Below, one piece after another: positions 34,136 to 44,815 of a stretch of 64,000 nt of DNA; position 1 is the first letter of the stretch, and each line of letters begins with the position of its first letter. The DNA is from Spongilla lacustris (lineage: Eukaryota > Porifera > Demospongiae > Spongillida > Spongillidae): positions 6,447,642 through 6,511,641 of the forward strand of contig OX442422.1 in the NCBI GenBank assembly GCA_949361645.1, given 5' to 3'. The notes under the pieces are model-generated. The model was not told the DNA's origin. It saw only the letters and a list, made by a program, of their open reading frames with translations, and made no database searches. The position numbers and the translations under genes are program-made.

Positions 34136-36250
34136 ATGTCAAGTTTATTAATTATTATCGTTTTGATCTCGTGACTATTATTTGGCTGTAGCTTTTGGCG
34201 GTTGAAATGGCGACCTTAGAGCTCTTCGATTCTTCATTTAACAGTAAACGAGACAGATTACTACGTCAACTGTAATGAGGTTTGTATTACTCGTGGATTG
34301 CCATCGTATTGCTATTTATTGCGCTATATTATTACTAGAGTCACTTTGGACTGAATCCCGGGAAGCTGAATTTGTGATGCTCCATTTCATACGAGAGAGG
34401 CAACAGCATGTAGCTTCACCTGATAGTAAAGCAATGGCCTTTGTTGTGTGCGAATCCAGAGTACACTTCGACTATGTGATCATGAGCCTATGATGCTCAC
34501 GCCGTCGATGCTCACGCTGCTCTGGATATATAAATTGGCCTACTTGTCGATATTTGCAACGTAAAAGATGCCTCGGACGCTGAGAAAGCTAGGTAAACAC
34601 AAAACGTGCCGTTAATTATATGCCTTTCGTTCTAATAACAGCGCATGCATGGCTATAGCGGTTCGAGCGCCAATTGGACATGCTAGGTGGTAAGCGAAAC
34701 ATAATTCAACATGCATGTGCCGCTATTTAGGGATGGCTTCGATCTCGAACATGCTACATGTAGGTGAGCGTCCGTTTTGATAACCAATTGTGTTTTGCTT
34801 GTTTTTATGCTACTGGTCCTATAGGCGATTTCGCAGAAAATCTGTAAGTTAGCATTGTTATTGTTTCCTAGCCTAATACTAGTGTCATTGCTGCATGTGT
34901 CACGCGCTACGACAGAAGTCAGTTCTCTTCCAATCTTGGTGAGTGACTAATACTTTATGTGTAGCGATTGTAACGCACGTCATCCAATGCAATACGCTAG
35001 TTCAAAACAATCCTCATTGTGGCCACAGAAGCGCAACATGTTCAGGTTAGTGCTATTCGCGACGTCTCTGCATGTGTTAGTATTGCCTTTTCCCCATACA
35101 GCACAAGAGTGTGAATTTATGAGTTAATCGAAGCATAGATATTAGAGGTATCTCTAATATCTATGACTGTGAAGTGACTTTGCTTGATCAAGTGATTTGT
35201 TTGCTGTTGTGTTTTTTAAATAATAATAATAATAAACATCGTTTGTATAGTCATTAAATGTGCGATGTTTAGCGGAGTAGGTATACTAGCTACTAAAAGG
35301 CGGGGCATTGATATTGTATACGTACCGCTACAGTGTAAGAACGGATTGAAAGACGGGTGAAACGTAATGCATACAAATTAAATACGTAAGCGGACGTACT
35401 AACTGCAGGGATCTGTATCCACATCCGTATGCAATCAGTCCACACACGGGGATCGGAAGCCTATGACTGCCGATGTCCGTACTCCTCCGAATACGGATGC
35501 ACTTACGTAAGCATGCAGTACCGTATTTGCATTAGCGAGTCGCTGTGAAAAGAAACATGAGAAGCTGTGCTGAAACTCATTCTGGCAGGTATGGAAGCCC
35601 AGCTCCATCTTCAATCTCCATCCTTCTCCAGTTCACTCTACTGCCGCGAATGCACAGATTTGTAGCACCGAGGATAGCAAAAAGCATCCTTGCACACACA
35701 TAGCCCAGCACTTCACTATTAGACTTGTGCCAAATTGCAGCTATTATAATATAATAATATATAATATATAATACATGTATCTGATTATGATAACAGTTAT
35801 GCTGTAAATGGGACCTCACGAGCTACATGTATATGTATATAAAATCTCACTTAGGGCCTATAGCTCACAAATTTAATAATCTTTGCAACGGTGTTAGCTG
35901 TCGATGTCAGATTTCCACCCCACGTTGGAACATCATTCTCTCTCTTGTTTTAAGAGATAAAAGTAGACACTGTTTATTTTTCCGGTACACAACGAACTCG
36001 AGCCTCTAGATACACACCAAATTAGGTTAAATTACCTATACTATACAGATTGAGGTAGGGTAAACGTTAGCCAGATCGGTTCGACAACCTTGCAGCAGTA
36101 TATTCCAATTAAGTCAGACCAGTAACAAATGGCAGTAAGGAGATACAATAACTTTGCACAATTTTCACTGTCAAAAATGAATAAAACTTTTAATCCTCGT
36201 AGGTTATTGGATACCGCGATATTGACATGGCCCAAGCTAGTGCCTGACTG
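34136..36250. other. Non-coding stretch, weak first-exon candidates only
   Basis: An ATG at 34,207 opens 22 codons (MATLELFDSSFNSKRDRLLR…) and an ATG at 34,568 is followed after eight codons by AG|GTAAAC, which could be a donor. Neither can be linked to a downstream exon. A 14-bp perfect hairpin with a four-base loop lies at 35,134-35,165 (catagatattagag). Nothing else is recognised. Confidence 0.3.
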
Positions 36251-36340
36251 ACTCCAAAAAATATTTCACAATAGAGAAGTGGTAAGGTATGAAGTACTAA
36301 AAATACAAAGTTGATAGCATTAACCATTCAGAAGTTGAAG
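36250..36340 (-). repeat. Diverged fragment of the 13-kb element's end
   Basis: The stretch ccaaaaaatatttcacaata, gagaagtgg…agtactaaaaata and aagttgatagca…ccattcagaag follows the order of 28,022-28,105 in the right inverted repeat, with about a quarter of bases changed. It is a relic of the same transposon family. Confidence 0.55.
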
Positions 36341-36562
36341 TTTAACCAAAGTTGAAGTTATTCTGATTGTACATGCACATATAACTTCAAGCATTTTAAT
36401 ATCATTATTATAAATCCACAAATGATTAAATTTAGTACTAAAAAAAAAAATTGTCTGAAATCCAGATTCCACATCAATATGAGGGGTAGAAAGGAGACAT
36501 TCCACACAAGCAGTATGACCTTTCCTTGCAGCAAATTGTAATGGAGTATTACATTTCTCAAG
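36320..36562 (-). CDS. Ankyrin locus B, probable last exon
   Basis: After an acceptor ending in tgcag, a phase-0 frame encodes LEKCNTPLQFAARKGHTACV followed by ECLLSTPHIDVESGFQ, one ankyrin repeat. It then runs on for about 45 codons of AT-rich sequence to a stop at 36,320. The sequence after the repeat (atttcag and a following aattttttt/tagtactaaattt stretch) resembles that after the last exon of locus A, so both loci seem to share a terminal-exon type without the GTGAG donor. The C-terminal tail may be untranslated if an unseen donor is used. Confidence 0.5.
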   Translation of the reverse strand, partial: LEKCNTPLQFAARKGHTACVECLLSTPHIDVESGFQTIFFFSTKFNHLWIYNNDIKMLEVICACTIRITSTLVKLQLLNG

Positions 36563-37074
36563 CTGCATGAAGCGAGTGCCATAAAAAAATTAAGTATAAT
36601 TATACATGTACACTTATAGTCACGTATACAAAAATATATATATAAATAATAAGGCACCATCATTGGCTAGAAAAGTAGGGGACACAATAACAGTTTTTCA
36701 ATGGTTGTGCCTCAGTTAGATGTATGTTTGGCATACATGTACATGTAAGATGTATAGTTTATTGAAATCATTAAAACATGGCGGCTAATTTATATATCTC
36801 ATCATAATAAGTCTGGTTGGCTTGTATCCCTTAGAGATCTCGAGTTTTGTACTAATTTGTGTGGCATGCAATCAGATTGCAGACATGCTAGTATTTACAT
36901 GTACATGTATAGTGGCTATTACTATCGTGGGATGGCTTTGCGTTTAATAGAAGAAGCTTTCGATCTAAGACAAACTTATCATAGCCCTAACATTAATAAA
37001 TGAGCACACTCTCTCCTGTTCTGAACTGTTCTCATAACTGTATCATTCATGTAACATTCAATGCATCAACTCAC

Positions 37075-37182
37075 CCAAAAATGTAATTGAATGTTCACAT
37101 CAATACCAGGAGTGGATAGGAGATGTTCCACACAAGTAGTATGGCCTCCTATTGCAGCAAGGTGTAATGGAGCATAACCACT
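37075..37182 (-). CDS. Ankyrin locus B, internal exon (one ANK repeat)
   Basis: A phase-0 exon of 108 nt between ctccag and TGG|GTGAGTTGATG. The peptide is SGYAPLHLAAIGGHTTCVEH then LLSTPGIDVNIQLHFW. The usual Thr of the TPLH turn is Ala. The intron edge gtgagttgatgcattg is close to that of locus A. Confidence 0.65.
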
Positions 37183-37361
37183 CTGGAGTGGGTGCAAGTA
37201 GAATGTACACAAAAATAAGGCACATTAAAACTACATTGTCATCAAATGGCCTAAAGCCTCAGAGTACACACATGCACACATATGCACATGCCTGTATGTG
37301 ATATGTCAACAGAAGTAATTCATTGTATCAATTTATATATCTCATGATGGTACCAACTCAG

Positions 37362-37454
37362 CTTATTCTTCATGTTCACATCAATACCAGGATGGGAAAG
37401 GAGACAAGTAGTATTACCTCCCACAGCAGCACAGTGTGATGTAGTATCGCCATA
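37362..37454 (-). pseudogene. Ankyrin locus B, degenerate exon
   Basis: The exon keeps the acceptor (ttccag) and frame but has an in-frame loss of nine bases in helix 2, so the Val-Glu-Cys triplet is missing (TTCLLSHPGIDVN). Conserved TPLH and LA residues are changed (TTSHCAA). The donor reads AAG|CTGAGTTGG in place of GTGAGTTGG. It is probably skipped, or the gene is dying. Confidence 0.6.
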
Positions 37455-37867
37455 CTGGAATGGGTACATTGTCAACATTCCTTCAAACATGGAGCATTTA
37501 GAGCATACATGTGTATGTATACATGTACATGTACATGTACATGTACTATGAAGACATAAAGTTGGAGGCTCTATTGCTAAGTTGACTTATTGAAATATTT
37601 CATCAACATGTACATCACAGGTGCTGGGGTATTTTAGGGAAAGTCAATGTCTTCATTTAAGGCCAGTGTATTTATTTATACATGAAAATGTATCAAATCA
37701 AATAGAGATGCAGGTAACAAAATTAAAGCCCTCAAACAGGAAAACCTTGATCCGTCCATCTTTTTTTGAAAAATGTTCTTATCCCGTTGATACATGTATA
37801 CATGTACTGCATTATTTATACATGTACATGTTATTGTATCTCTTAACTCACAGTGGACCAGCCTCAC

Positions 37868-37969
37868 CAGGTCATTGTTTTTTACATCAATACTAGGAGT
37901 GGAAAGGATACGTTCTACACAAGTTGCAAGACCTTTATTTGCAGCAAGGTGTAATAGAGTATTACCATC
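37868..37969 (-). CDS. Ankyrin locus B, most upstream exon seen
   Basis: A 102-nt phase-0 exon between cttcag and CTG|GTGAGGCTGGTCCA. It encodes DGNTLLHLAANKGLATCVER then ILSTPSIDVKNNDL. Conserved residues are replaced at several places (Pro to Leu in the turn, Gly-His to Gly-Leu), so constraint may be relaxed. No upstream start exon was found. Confidence 0.6.
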
Positions 37970-38169
37970 CTGAAGTGGGTCAACTTAGTCACTTAATGAT
38001 GTACACATGTACATGTACGTGTATGTTAACAGATGTATGCTTTAAAAATTAATTAATGAAAGTAAGAACATAGAAAGGAATTAATTAATCTCATCACAGC
38101 TGCCAGATTTATTTTGGACCAAACATTTCTGAACAGCCTTGACATAGCCCTACAGCGTGAGCACTTCAC

Positions 38170-38315
38170 TCAGCCCTTTCTATACGTTTCAACTATTACT
38201 TCTATCAATATCCTATATATGTTTTGAAGACTTCTTACCACACCATTTTTCTTTTGTGAAATGTATTTTTGGGTCTTGCACTCTTTGCCAAGGTGAGGTT
38301 TCAAAACCACAGTAC
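38170..38315 (+). repeat. Diverged fragment of the 13-kb element's end, left of the Ginger insertion
   Basis: The order cttctatcaatatcctat, accacaccatttttctttt, gtgaaatgtatttttgggtc, ttgcactc follows 15,315-15,390 of the left inverted repeat. Together with the inverted copy at 42,178-42,265 it brackets the Ginger-like element, which may have inserted into a small non-autonomous relative of the 13-kb element. Confidence 0.5.
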
Positions 38316-38444
38316 ATTTCAGCTGGAGCAAACAAATCAGTTTGTACTGTATCTATTGATATGATAATTTTTGTGCTACATGTTAACAGTTTCATAAAGT
38401 ATGTTCCCATTTTTATGCTTAATTGTGCTATCTCATGAAAATTT

Positions 38445-38500
38445 TGGTCCGGCGATAAATTTGGTCCCGGACCAAAATTCTCTGAGAAAATTGGTCCACC
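38445..38500 (+). repeat. Left terminal inverted repeat of the Ginger-like element
   Basis: Begins tggtccggcgataaatttgg and continues with tcccggaccaaaatt. The right end (reverse complement) begins tggtccgcgataattttggt followed by cccggaccaaaatta. Confidence 0.75.
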
Positions 38501-38590
38501 CTAACTAATTTTTTTTGATAAAAATAATCCGGGTAAGAAAATATTGGTCTGGCTAGATTTACACGTGTGCCACATGCATCTATTTGTAAC

Positions 38591-38767
38591 ATGGAAGACG
38601 AAAAAGTGAAAGACGATCTAGTGCAGGAGGTCTATAGTTATTTGACTGCAAAGTGGTACCCTGATGGAGTTTCGGAAGGCAAAAAGAGAGTGATCAGAAA
38701 GAATGCCACGAAGTTTATGATTTCCGACAATGGAGAGTTGTTGTACAAGCATAAAAAGAAAAAGAAG
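38591..38767 (+). CDS. Ginger-like gene, exon 1
   Basis: ATG followed by 59 codons (MEDEKVKDDLVQEVYSYLTA…), ending in a Lys run at AAG|GTAGCT, phase 0. The peptide has no named domain. An in-frame ATG eight codons upstream (38,567) is less likely because the acidic start fits the downstream one better. Confidence 0.6.
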
Positions 38768-38874
38768 GTAGCTTATTACGTTTCCTACATTTCCTATAGC
38801 GGATAGAGCCGTTTTTGCGATTAGTGTTCAGCAAATTCCCCACGCTCATTTATGCGTTGTTATTATTTATATAG

Positions 38875-39036
38875 GAACAGATTCTGCGGTACATATTGAA
38901 TCATGACGAAAGAAGAAAAGTTTTGCTGGCTTGTCATGTACATCCTACTTCAGGTCATATGGGTAAAATGAGGACTTTGTGCAGGATAAAGGAGCGCTTT
39001 ATGTGGCACGGAATGGTTAAGGATGTAAATGAACTG
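38875..39036 (+). CDS. Ginger-like gene, exon 2 (zinc-binding histidines)
   Basis: 162 nt, phase 0, between atatag and CTG|GTAAGT. It carries the His pair of an integrase H2C2 zinc finger (ACHVHPTSGHMGKMRTLCRI) and the following F-x-W-x-GM-x-x-DV segment, as in Gypsy and Ginger integrases. Confidence 0.7.
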
Positions 39037-39142
39037 GTAAGTGAGGCTGAGTGTTAGTATTGCATGGGCATACACATGCTGTACATGGTAAAAGCATGTC
39101 ATCATGTGAGCTTTACCTAATGAATTTTTACTTATGTTTCAG

Positions 39143-39388
39143 CTTACAACTTGTGATGTGCGCCAGAGGATGAACCAGAAGTTAACCAGTGGCATACCTG
39201 AGATGCATCCAATCGCCATTAAAGCACCTTGGTATATGGTTGGTATCGATTTCATTGGTCCACTTAGCCCAGCAAGTGAAGATGGAAGTAAATACATACT
39301 TACGATCAGTGACTATTTCACAAAGTGGGTTGAAGTAATACCCAGCAAGAACAAAAAGGCTGTTACAGTAGCAAATTGTCTATTTAAG
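39143..39388 (+). CDS. Ginger-like gene, exon 3 (integrase core, first Asp)
   Basis: 246 nt, phase 0, between tttcag and AAG|GTATGC. It begins LTTCDVRQRMN, where integrases normally have Cys-x-x-Cys; the second Cys is Arg here, so the H2C2 finger has lost one ligand. Then come PWYMVGIDFIGPLS (catalytic Asp in GIDF), YILTISDYFTKWVEVIPSKN and TVANCLFK. Confidence 0.75.
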
Positions 39389-39425
39389 GTATGCTAGTAC
39401 ATACATACATATATGTACATACATG

Positions 39426-39525
<100 letters not shown>

Positions 39526-39581
39526 ATAATGTACAGTACAAGCATATTTTTTACATGAGAATAAATAATCTCCTGGTGCAG

Positions 39582-39713
39582 TTGTTCATGCGGATAGGAG
39601 TGCCAAGGGTATTGCTGTCTGATAATGGTACTGAATTTTGCAATGAACTCAATGATACCCTTAATGAAGTGCTTGGTATCAAGAAAAGGCTCACAACACC
39701 ATATCACCCACAA
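39582..39713 (+). CDS. Ginger-like gene, exon 4 (second catalytic Asp)
   Basis: 132 nt, phase 0, between ggtgcag and CAA|GTGAGT. It encodes LFMRIGVPRVLLSDNGTEFC, containing the conserved SDNGTEF motif with the second Asp, and ends KRLTTPYHPQ, the segment that leads to the catalytic Glu. Confidence 0.75.
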
Positions 39714-39833
39714 GTGAGTTTGAAATACATGTGGGCTTGAATACATGTATATATGAACAATTACTATTTCTAGTTTGTATAAATAACGTCTAATATCACT
39801 GTAAGAAATATCATACATTTTCTCTGATTGTAG

Positions 39834-40208
39834 GCTAATGGACTTGATGAACGTTATAATCAGACTTTGCAGAATATGCTGGTCAAATTTGTATCCTCTA
39901 AAAAAGAAAAATGGAGCTTATATCTGGACACTTGTGCATTTGCTTACAATACATCTCGTCATAATTCCACAAAGTTTACACCTTTCTACCTGATGTATGG
40001 CCGTCAAGCTTATCTTCTTGTTGATGCAGACTTACAGATTGAGTCTCCTGAGGAACTACATACTGGTTATTTTGAATTAAAAGATCCAGATTTGGCGTCG
40101 AAGGAATATGGGTTAGTCTTGGAAGAAGCAAAACAAAACATTTTGGAAGCTCAACTTAAACAAAAAAAATATTATGATAAAAAACACTCAAAACCTGGAA
40201 AGTTTTAA
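39834..40208 (+). CDS. Ginger-like gene, exon 5 (end of integrase core), up to a frameshift
   Basis: It starts after ttgtag with ANGLDERYNQTL. The position that is Glu in the D-D-35-E motif of integrases (usually ANGxVER or similar) falls here, and ERYNQTL fits. It continues through WSLYLDTCAFAYNTSRHNST and PFYLMYGRQ, as in the integrase C-terminal core, then a Lys-rich helix (KQKKYYDKKHSKPGKF). The frame meets TAA at 40,206; a one-base slip in the T run there connects it to the next frame. Confidence 0.7.
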   Translation, partial: ANGLDERYNQTLQNMLVKFVSSKKEKWSLYLDTCAFAYNTSRHNSTKFTPFYLMYGRQAYLLVDADLQIESPEELHTGYFELKDPDLASKEYGLVLEEAKQNILEAQLKQKKYYDKKHSKPGKF

Positions 40209-41130
40209 GTCAATGCATACCAAGGGAGGCAAATTAATGGATAGATTTGTGGGTCCATACAAAATCCTCAGTTGCCTTCCTCATGGTGTGTATAAACTGC
40301 AGGATAGCAAAGGCATTACAACTCGTGCCACAGGCAGCCATCTCAAAATCTTACACCCCAACCCCTCAGCCTCCATTTCAGAAAGTTGCAAAATAAGTTC
40401 TGTTGATGATTGTCCTTCTGAAAAAGACAGTTTGAGTCATTTTCAATCTGATCATGATGAAACAAAGGGGTCTCCTCTGAAACCTGGCATCTATGTTGAT
40501 GACCCATCATCAGAAGAAGATGACGATGAATCAAGTCACTCTGTTCAGGAGAATTCAAAGGAGTCCCCTCCTAAATCAGGCATCTTTTTTTAGGAACCAC
40601 CATCTGAAGTTGAATCAGATCATTCTTCTGTTCATGAGGATTCAAATGGGTCTTCTCTGAAATCTGGCATCTATGTTGATAACCCATCAAAAGAAGATGA
40701 TGATGAATCAAGTCACTCTGTTCAGGAGAATTCAAAGGAGACTCCTCTGAAATCAGCCAGCATCTTTGTTGATCAACCACCAGCTGAAGATAAATCAAAT
40801 CATTCTGTTCATGAGTATTCAATGGATGGTGTCCATGCCTCTGATGAAGACAACACAGGTGCCTCATATTGTGGGTGCAAAACCAGGTGTGCGACAAGAT
40901 GGTGTCCATGTAAGCAGATTGGTTCCGTTTGCAGAAAGTACTGCCACCCCAACAGAACATGTGTCAACAGGCAGCAGAAACCTTCTGAAGCAGAACTCAG
41001 CTGCCTTAGTTCAGAGGAAGAAACAGGTATTTCTAGTGGTGTAAAGGTGTGGACTACAATAGGAGAGACAACATTGTTGGAGGAAGATAAAAATGTTTTG
41101 ATGAATGGTGGATGGCTGAATGACAAATAA
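40209..41130 (+). pseudogene. Ginger-like gene, GPY/F-like region, acidic repeats and CXC cysteine cluster
   Basis: After the frameshift at about 40,205 the product resumes with KLMDRFVGPYKIL, a GPY/F-type motif found after integrase cores. A stretch with three to four copies of a repeat like LK(S/P)G I(Y/F)VD-PSEED follows (about 40,450-40,830), interrupted by an in-frame TAG at about 40,591. Then come nine Cys in YCGCKTRCATRWCPCKQIGS plus VCRKYCHPNRTC, matching the CXC/tesmin-like pattern. The frame ends NGGWLNDK and TAA at about 41,128, where a one-base deletion is likely. Confidence 0.6.
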
Positions 41131-41774
41131 TTTATGCTGGGACGCAACTTCTTCAAGCTGCTTTTCCTCATTTATCAGGATTTCAAAACCCTATCTTGCA
41201 GCTTACAAACTGTTTTGACATCCAAAGAAGCACTGAATTTATTCAATGTCTGAATGTTGCTGGGATGCATTGGATCACCATAACAACAGTAGGCTGCACT
41301 CATGGAACTGTCATGGTTTACGACAGCTTGAATAAGAAGTTGACTAAGTCTTTGAAGAATACGGTTGCAGATATTTTGCACTCCCGCACGAAGAAAATTG
41401 AAGTAGAGTATGTAAATGTTCAGTATCAGCTGGGCTCAGACGACTGTGGACTATTTGCTATTGCCAATGCTTGTGAAATTTGCTTTGGTAGAGACCTGTC
41501 AGTTGTGAAACACACCCAAAAAGACATGAGGAAGCATTTGGTAAAAGCATTCGATACGTTAAAACTGATGCAGTTTCCTTCAGAGTTGCGCACAGTCTCA
41601 CAACAGGTGTCACAAATGGAATTCATTAATATATATTGCACTTGCAGATTGCCAAACAACGGTCGCCAAGTGATACAATGTGCAGTATGCAAAGAATGGT
41701 ACCATGTAGATTGTGTAGGAACACCAAAAAAAGTATTGAACAATAGTCTTTGTTGGTGTTGTGGTTGTGAATAG
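41131..41774 (+). pseudogene. Ginger-like gene, Ulp1-type protease and PHD finger
   Basis: The frame from 41,196 carries GMHWITI (catalytic His), VYDSL (Asp), and YQLGSDDCGLFAIA (Gln and nucleophile Cys), the pattern of Ulp1/SENP-like C48 cysteine proteases. The C-terminus, IYCTCRLPNNGRQVIQCAVC followed by KEWYHVDCVG and a final C-x-x-C, matches the C4-H-C3 spacing of a PHD finger. The catalytic residues are all intact, but the segment is cut off from the integrase part by the frameshift at about 41,128. Confidence 0.7.
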
Positions 41775-41844
41775 TTTCATTTCACTGTATCTTATCGTTC
41801 AAGTACTGGTTATATTCATAACAGACAACAATTGTTTAAAAATA

Positions 41845-41956
41845 AGGTCCGGACCATTATTTTCAAACCGGACCGAAATTATCGAGAAAATTAGTCCGCC
41901 CGGACCAAAAATTTCAGCGATAATTTTGGTCCGGGACCAAAATTATCGCGGACCAG
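41845..41956 (-). repeat. Right terminal inverted repeat of the Ginger-like element
   Basis: Repeated gg(a/t)ccgg motifs; ends ttatcgcggaccag. It is longer than the left end because an extra copy of the internal motif is present. Confidence 0.75.
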
Positions 41957-42169
41957 ATTTCCAGTGACAGCTACTGATATAATCCTCTTCCTTAGTAGTT
42001 GACCCATTGGTAAAAGATCCCCAAAACATCCCCAAACATAACAAAAAAAATCAATTACAATAGAACCCCTTTACGTTCATGTATGAACCAAATTTACATT
42101 GGTTTGATTGCTCCTGCTGATTGATATTTGGTTTTGAACATTGAAACTCACTATAATGGTTAGTGCAAG

Positions 42170-42265
42170 CATATGAAGGTAAAGAAATGGTGTGGTATGA
42201 AGTATTGAAAATAGGATATCAATACATGTAGAGTTCTTTGAAAAGATATTACGAATGAATTGTAC
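42170..42265 (-). repeat. Diverged fragment of the 13-kb element's end, right of the Ginger insertion
   Basis: The stretch aaagaaatggtgtggtatga, agtattgaaaatagg and gaaaagatattacgaat follows the order of the right inverted repeat at about 28,045-28,120. It is the inverted partner of the fragment at 38,170-38,315. Confidence 0.5.
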
Positions 42266-42417
42266 AATGTATAGCAATTTCGTATATATACCAAACCATC
42301 CTCTTCACCCCGCACCCATCTTCTCTCCTCACTCCTTCCCCTCACTCTACATCTTCCCCTTACCCATGCTCTAAAAATTACAACAATGAGATCCTATATA
42401 CATGTGACGGTACTTAC

Positions 42418-42806
42418 CGTATCATTGCTTCAGCAACGCGCATTCTGTACCGTTCCATTTCATGCACATCGAATCGCGAGCAGCTGGTAGAAAAGGGAGT
42501 TTGGCAAAAGCTCATCAACAGCAAAAAGCAAAACAGTAACGCTATAACTGAGTAAAACAACACTGACCGTGATGGTACAGTCTTCGGATCTTTTTTTTTT
42601 TTTTTCAAAACTAGCAATTCTCGACCATCTGAGGCGACATGAAAACGATGTGTGAAGTAGTAAAAAAAAAAAAAAAAACCTCGCGCAATGAGTTCAAATG
42701 CCACAATCAGTATAGCACAGCCCCTTTCTGACTTACATAGAGAAAAATTGAGGTTGATTGAACACTCCGAGTTAGAGAAAAGCCCGTAAGCGAAAATATG
42801 CTCCAA
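42418..42806 (-). CDS. Possible first exon of a membrane protein
   Basis: A minus-strand frame of up to 130 codons ends at a strong donor (GATACG|GTAAGT at 42,417). The last 55 residues look real: a hydrophobic segment SVLFYSVIALLFCFLLLMSF, preceded by Lys-rich residues and followed by FDVHEMERYRMRVAEAMIR, the layout of a type II signal anchor. The upstream half crosses two long A/T homopolymers and is unreliable, so the true start is uncertain. No continuation exon was found on the minus strand below 42,412. Family not recognised. Confidence 0.35.
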
Positions 42807-43255
42807 TTAGCACAAACATATTGCAGATTAAGCTATAAGATGTATGTCATTTATTACGCTATATGTTCAAGCTAAAGTTCACACACCAGGACCCCTAACT
42901 AGGATGGCTCGAGCAATGGACCTTGTCAAGGTGAGGTTCTTCTTGCTGTATAGGTCATGGGTGACCTTGCTCCTCGCATACCCTGAATGCATGGCTATTC
43001 GGCGGGCCAGTAGCGCAAATGTATTGACTGCCTCCTTCCCCCAATTACCGTTATCGGCATAAGTCTCAACTGCTAAGGGAAGACAACTCCAACCAAGCTC
43101 AGAGCACTTAGCATCGTTGCTCTGATGTTTGCGTGTTTCAGCTATTAACTCAGCAGCAAAACCACAAATCTTTTTTTAAACCTCCGCATTGTGTACGTAC
43201 GTGTAGCTTTGAATAATTAATTACGCAGCACAAGGGTTAAAGGTTATAAACGTAA

Positions 43256-43935
43256 ATGGCCGATAACGAAGAGAAGAGGTTTCTGGATAAAGGCGCTACG
43301 GACGAAGAAGACTCAAGATTTCTGGATGAACGCGGACAGGATGAAGAAGACCAAACATTTCTGGATGAAAGGAAGCCGAAGATGAAGAAGATTTCAACGA
43401 CCCCGGCTTTTAGTGGAATGAAAGAATTTCTATATTCTGAAAACATTGGACGTTACAATACATAAAAACTGAACGTTGTAAACGTGAGAGAAGCAAATGG
43501 AAAAGTTGTCACCGCACTGTAGAACAAAACCAGAGAAAAACATTTTTGAAAGATATGCTATGTGCCATCCTTGGTAGAGAAGTAACTGTTAAAATTCAGA
43601 GTGTAGTTCCAGAGCCTTTCACTGAGATATCTCCCATCTGCCGGCATTCCATACGTGGGGATGGTAATTGTTTGTTTAGAGCCATTAGTAAATTTGTAAT
43701 GGGAACTGAGCAAGGCCATATGGTTATACATCATGGCATGATAGCATTTATGCATGCAGTCGAATGTTGCTGAATTTGAGCATCAATTTGGCTTCGGAGA
43801 TGATTTGTTGCACATATCTTTATTTGATTACATTGAATGAACAAAGATGAACTCAGGTACATGGGAAACAGATAATGAAATCATTGCATTTGCAAAAATG
43901 GTTCATGGAGTTTTCATGCCAGTACAGAAAATGGC
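43256..43935 (+). pseudogene. OTU-type cysteine protease remnant
   Basis: From the ATG at 43,256, 69 codons encode three degenerate copies of an acidic 13-residue repeat (RFLD-(K/E)...DEED), then a stop. After a shift of frame, residues encoded at about 43,630-43,740 read SIRGDGNCLFRAISKFVMGT, the DGNC motif with catalytic Asp and Cys of OTU deubiquitinases. Further shifts lead to GTWETDNEIIAFAKM at about 43,855-43,905, which resembles the later OTU strand-helix. The C-terminal catalytic His region was not found. At least three frame breaks make it non-functional as it stands, unless some are short introns. Confidence 0.55.
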
Positions 43936-44004
43936 ATTGTTTCACTCCTGCATTTAAGCATTCTCAGTGTGTGTTAGCTGGTAGTTATTCGCTACATAAT
44001 AATG

Positions 44005-44110
44005 ACCTGGTGATACTCCATTACATCTTGCTGCAAAAAGAAGTCATTGCTTCTAGTGTGGAACATCTCCTTTCCACTCCTGGTACTGATGTGAATGTGG
44101 TGAGCTCATA
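44005..44110 (+). pseudogene. Isolated, frameshifted ankyrin exon
   Basis: Reads GDTPLHLAAKRSH, then a one-base slip gives a TAG before the expected T-x-CVEHLLSTPGTDVNV. It ends at GTG|GTGAGC. The acceptor region has lost the usual ccag. It lies about 70 bp after the OTU remnant on the same strand. Confidence 0.55.
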
Positions 44111-44581
44111 GGTAGGGGGGAGGGGAATGTTTATGATTGAAGCTAAGGGCAAGGTGGTTCTCCAAGCTCAATTTGAGTTAAGGTTTTAGAATGGCTGCAA
44201 GCATGTACACGAATAAAATCAATTAAGTAATTTAAATTTTAATAACTTGTAGGTCTTATCTGTGTTGAGTAAATTTGGTTTATTCTTCTTCTACTACAGC
44301 AAAATAATACACTAACTGCATGTCACAAGGTCATAATACCAAATAGACGTCTCTGGTCTGGTTGCTTTGCATAACCGTTAGTATACACAAATGGAGGTTT
44401 AGGCTTAAATTGTGTCAAACACAATACACGTCTTACATGTACACATCTGATTGAATGAGGATAGAATGAGTATGCATTACGTGTACTCTACTGTCATGCA
44501 TTCTATGCATATCCAGTTTCACTATGTTGTAATATCTGTGCTAAAATAGTGTGTAGAGGCCATGGAGTGTGGGGATCAAGT

Positions 44582-44695
44582 GTTCACATCAATACCAGGA
44601 GTGGAAAGGAGATGTTCCACACAAGTAGTATGACCTTCCTTTGCAGCAAGGTGCTGCAAAGGAAGGTCTTTCCACTCCTGGTATTGATGTGAACA
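44582..44695. pseudogene. Inverted-duplicated ankyrin exon hairpin
   Basis: A minus-strand ankyrin exon fragment (44,582-44,650) joins head-to-head with a second, shorter piece of the same exon on the plus strand (44,653-44,695). The junction is a perfect inverted repeat of 16 bp (gaccttcctttgcagc) around a five-base loop (44,648-44,652). The plus-strand arm lacks about 23 bp present in the other. Confidence 0.75.
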
Positions 44696-44774
44696 TTAAG
44701 GATAATTATATATATAAATTATATTTATTTATTGACATTGTATAAAATCATACAAGTGCATCATGCACATATGC

Positions 44775-44815
44775 ATGTACATGTACATGTATAGTACAGA
44801 TGTACATGTACATAT
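44775..44815. repeat. TACATG palindromic tract
   Basis: Repeats of tacatg/catgta units directly outside the left end of the fold-back element. Similar tracts lie at 12,154-12,180, 18,861-18,882 and 37,519-37,546. Confidence 0.8.
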
